6,668 bases of DNA from assembly GCA_018370615.1 (NCBI GenBank), contig JAGZAC010000137.1, positions 1 through 6,668 of the forward strand, given 5' to 3'. This DNA comes from Clostridiales bacterium (GTDB lineage: Bacteria; Bacillota; Clostridia; Oscillospirales; CAG-272). The position numbers and the translations under genes are program-made. The notes under the pieces are model-generated. The model was not told where the DNA came from, ran no database searches, and saw nothing but the letters and a program-made list of their open reading frames with translations. Below are positions 6,263 to 6,668 of the stretch, in pieces. Each line of letters begins with the position of its first letter. Within the stretch, counting starts at the first letter, position 1.

Positions 6263-6668
6263 ATGAAAACCGCAGTTGTGGATGTGGGCGGAGGGCTCAG
6301 GGGTGTTTATGCCTCAGGTGTTCTGGACCGCTGCCAGGAGGAAGGAATCCGGTTTGACGCTGGTGTCGGTGTATCTGCCGGCAGTGCCAACATCGCGTCT
6401 TATCTGGCCGGGCAAAAGGGGCGCAATTATCTTTTTTATACGGAATACACTGCCCGCAAGGAATACATGAGTTTTCGCAACTTTGTATTCAAGAAAAGCT
6501 ATATCGATATGGACTATGTGTACGGTGTGCTCAGCAACGACGATGGGGAGAACCCTCTTGATTATACAGCATTGATGGCAAATGCTGCGCCGTTCATTGC
6601 TGTGGCTACCAATGCTGACACAGGAGAAATAAAGTATTTCGACAAAAGCGATATGTCTCGTAACAATT
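6263..6668 (+). CDS. Patatin-like phospholipase, YjjU type (partial, 3' end outside)
   Basis: The first 135 residues are visible, and the frame stays open to the window end. Patatins are serine acyl hydrolases with a Ser-Asp dyad that cleave acyl chains from membrane lipids. The oxyanion-hole motif GGGLRG is at residues 9-14 and the nucleophile elbow GVSAG at 36-40, with Ser38 the likely nucleophile. The sequence around and after it (SAGSANIASYLAGQKGRNY) resembles the bacterial YjjU-like group. The catalytic Asp motif (DG[GA]) lies beyond the edge and cannot be checked. The ATG at 6263 follows AAAGGAG (6248-6254) by 8 nt and is 25 bp after the ftsH stop, so it is probably in the same operon. 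There is no signal peptide, so it acts from the cytoplasmic side. Co-expression with FtsH suggests membrane quality control or lipid turnover (inference). Confidence 0.93.
   Translation, partial: MKTAVVDVGGGLRGVYASGVLDRCQEEGIRFDAGVGVSAGSANIASYLAGQKGRNYLFYTEYTARKEYMSFRNFVFKKSYIDMDYVYGVLSNDDGENPLDYTALMANAAPFIAVATNADTGEIKYFDKSDMSRNN

Noticed and set aside
6276..6470. Plus-strand 64-residue open frame at the start of the patatin gene
   Set aside because: It is in another frame than the patatin motifs GGGLRG and GVSAG, and has no ribosome binding site.

Overview
The window is bacterial. It most likely comes from a spore-forming member of the Clostridia (gut Oscillospiraceae-like Firmicutes), and I infer this from family resemblance, not from a search. 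The reasons are Gram-positive style AGGAGG ribosome binding sites, a near-consensus sigma-A promoter, 5S rRNA with Clostridia-like sequence, and a YtvI-type membrane protein of the size known from endospore formers.

Positions 1-1353 are the distal end of a ribosomal RNA operon plus tRNA genes. The order is the 3' end of 23S rRNA, tRNA-Lys(CTT), two tandem 5S rRNA genes, a truncated tRNA-Asn copy, an intact tRNA-Asn(GTT) and a strong intrinsic terminator. This part has been rearranged. The 5S gene is duplicated, and its three differences preserve or improve one helix. The leader and first 23 nt of tRNA-Asn are also duplicated, with an unrelated 80-bp segment between the copies.

Positions 1354-3734 hold a small TetR-family repressor with its own promoter (+ strand). 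It converges on a minus-strand pair, a DUF308/HdeD-like membrane protein followed by an AI-2E/PerM/YtvI family membrane protein. The TetR and YtvI genes share one perfect 18-bp hairpin that contains the TetR stop codon and the last codons of both genes and so acts as a two-way terminator.

Positions 3735-3974 are a divergent intergenic region with a 101-bp imperfect inverted repeat. From 3975 to the end runs a plus-strand operon: a 150-residue helical protein of unknown function, overlapping by 8 bp an FtsH AAA+ zinc metalloprotease, then a patatin-like phospholipase cut by the window edge. The operon looks like a membrane protein and lipid maintenance unit. The helical protein is a candidate FtsH partner, by position only.

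The most noteworthy signals are the covarying tandem 5S genes, the duplicated and broken tRNA-Asn unit, the inverted repeat with mutually exclusive pairings, and the uncharacterised helical protein coupled to FtsH.
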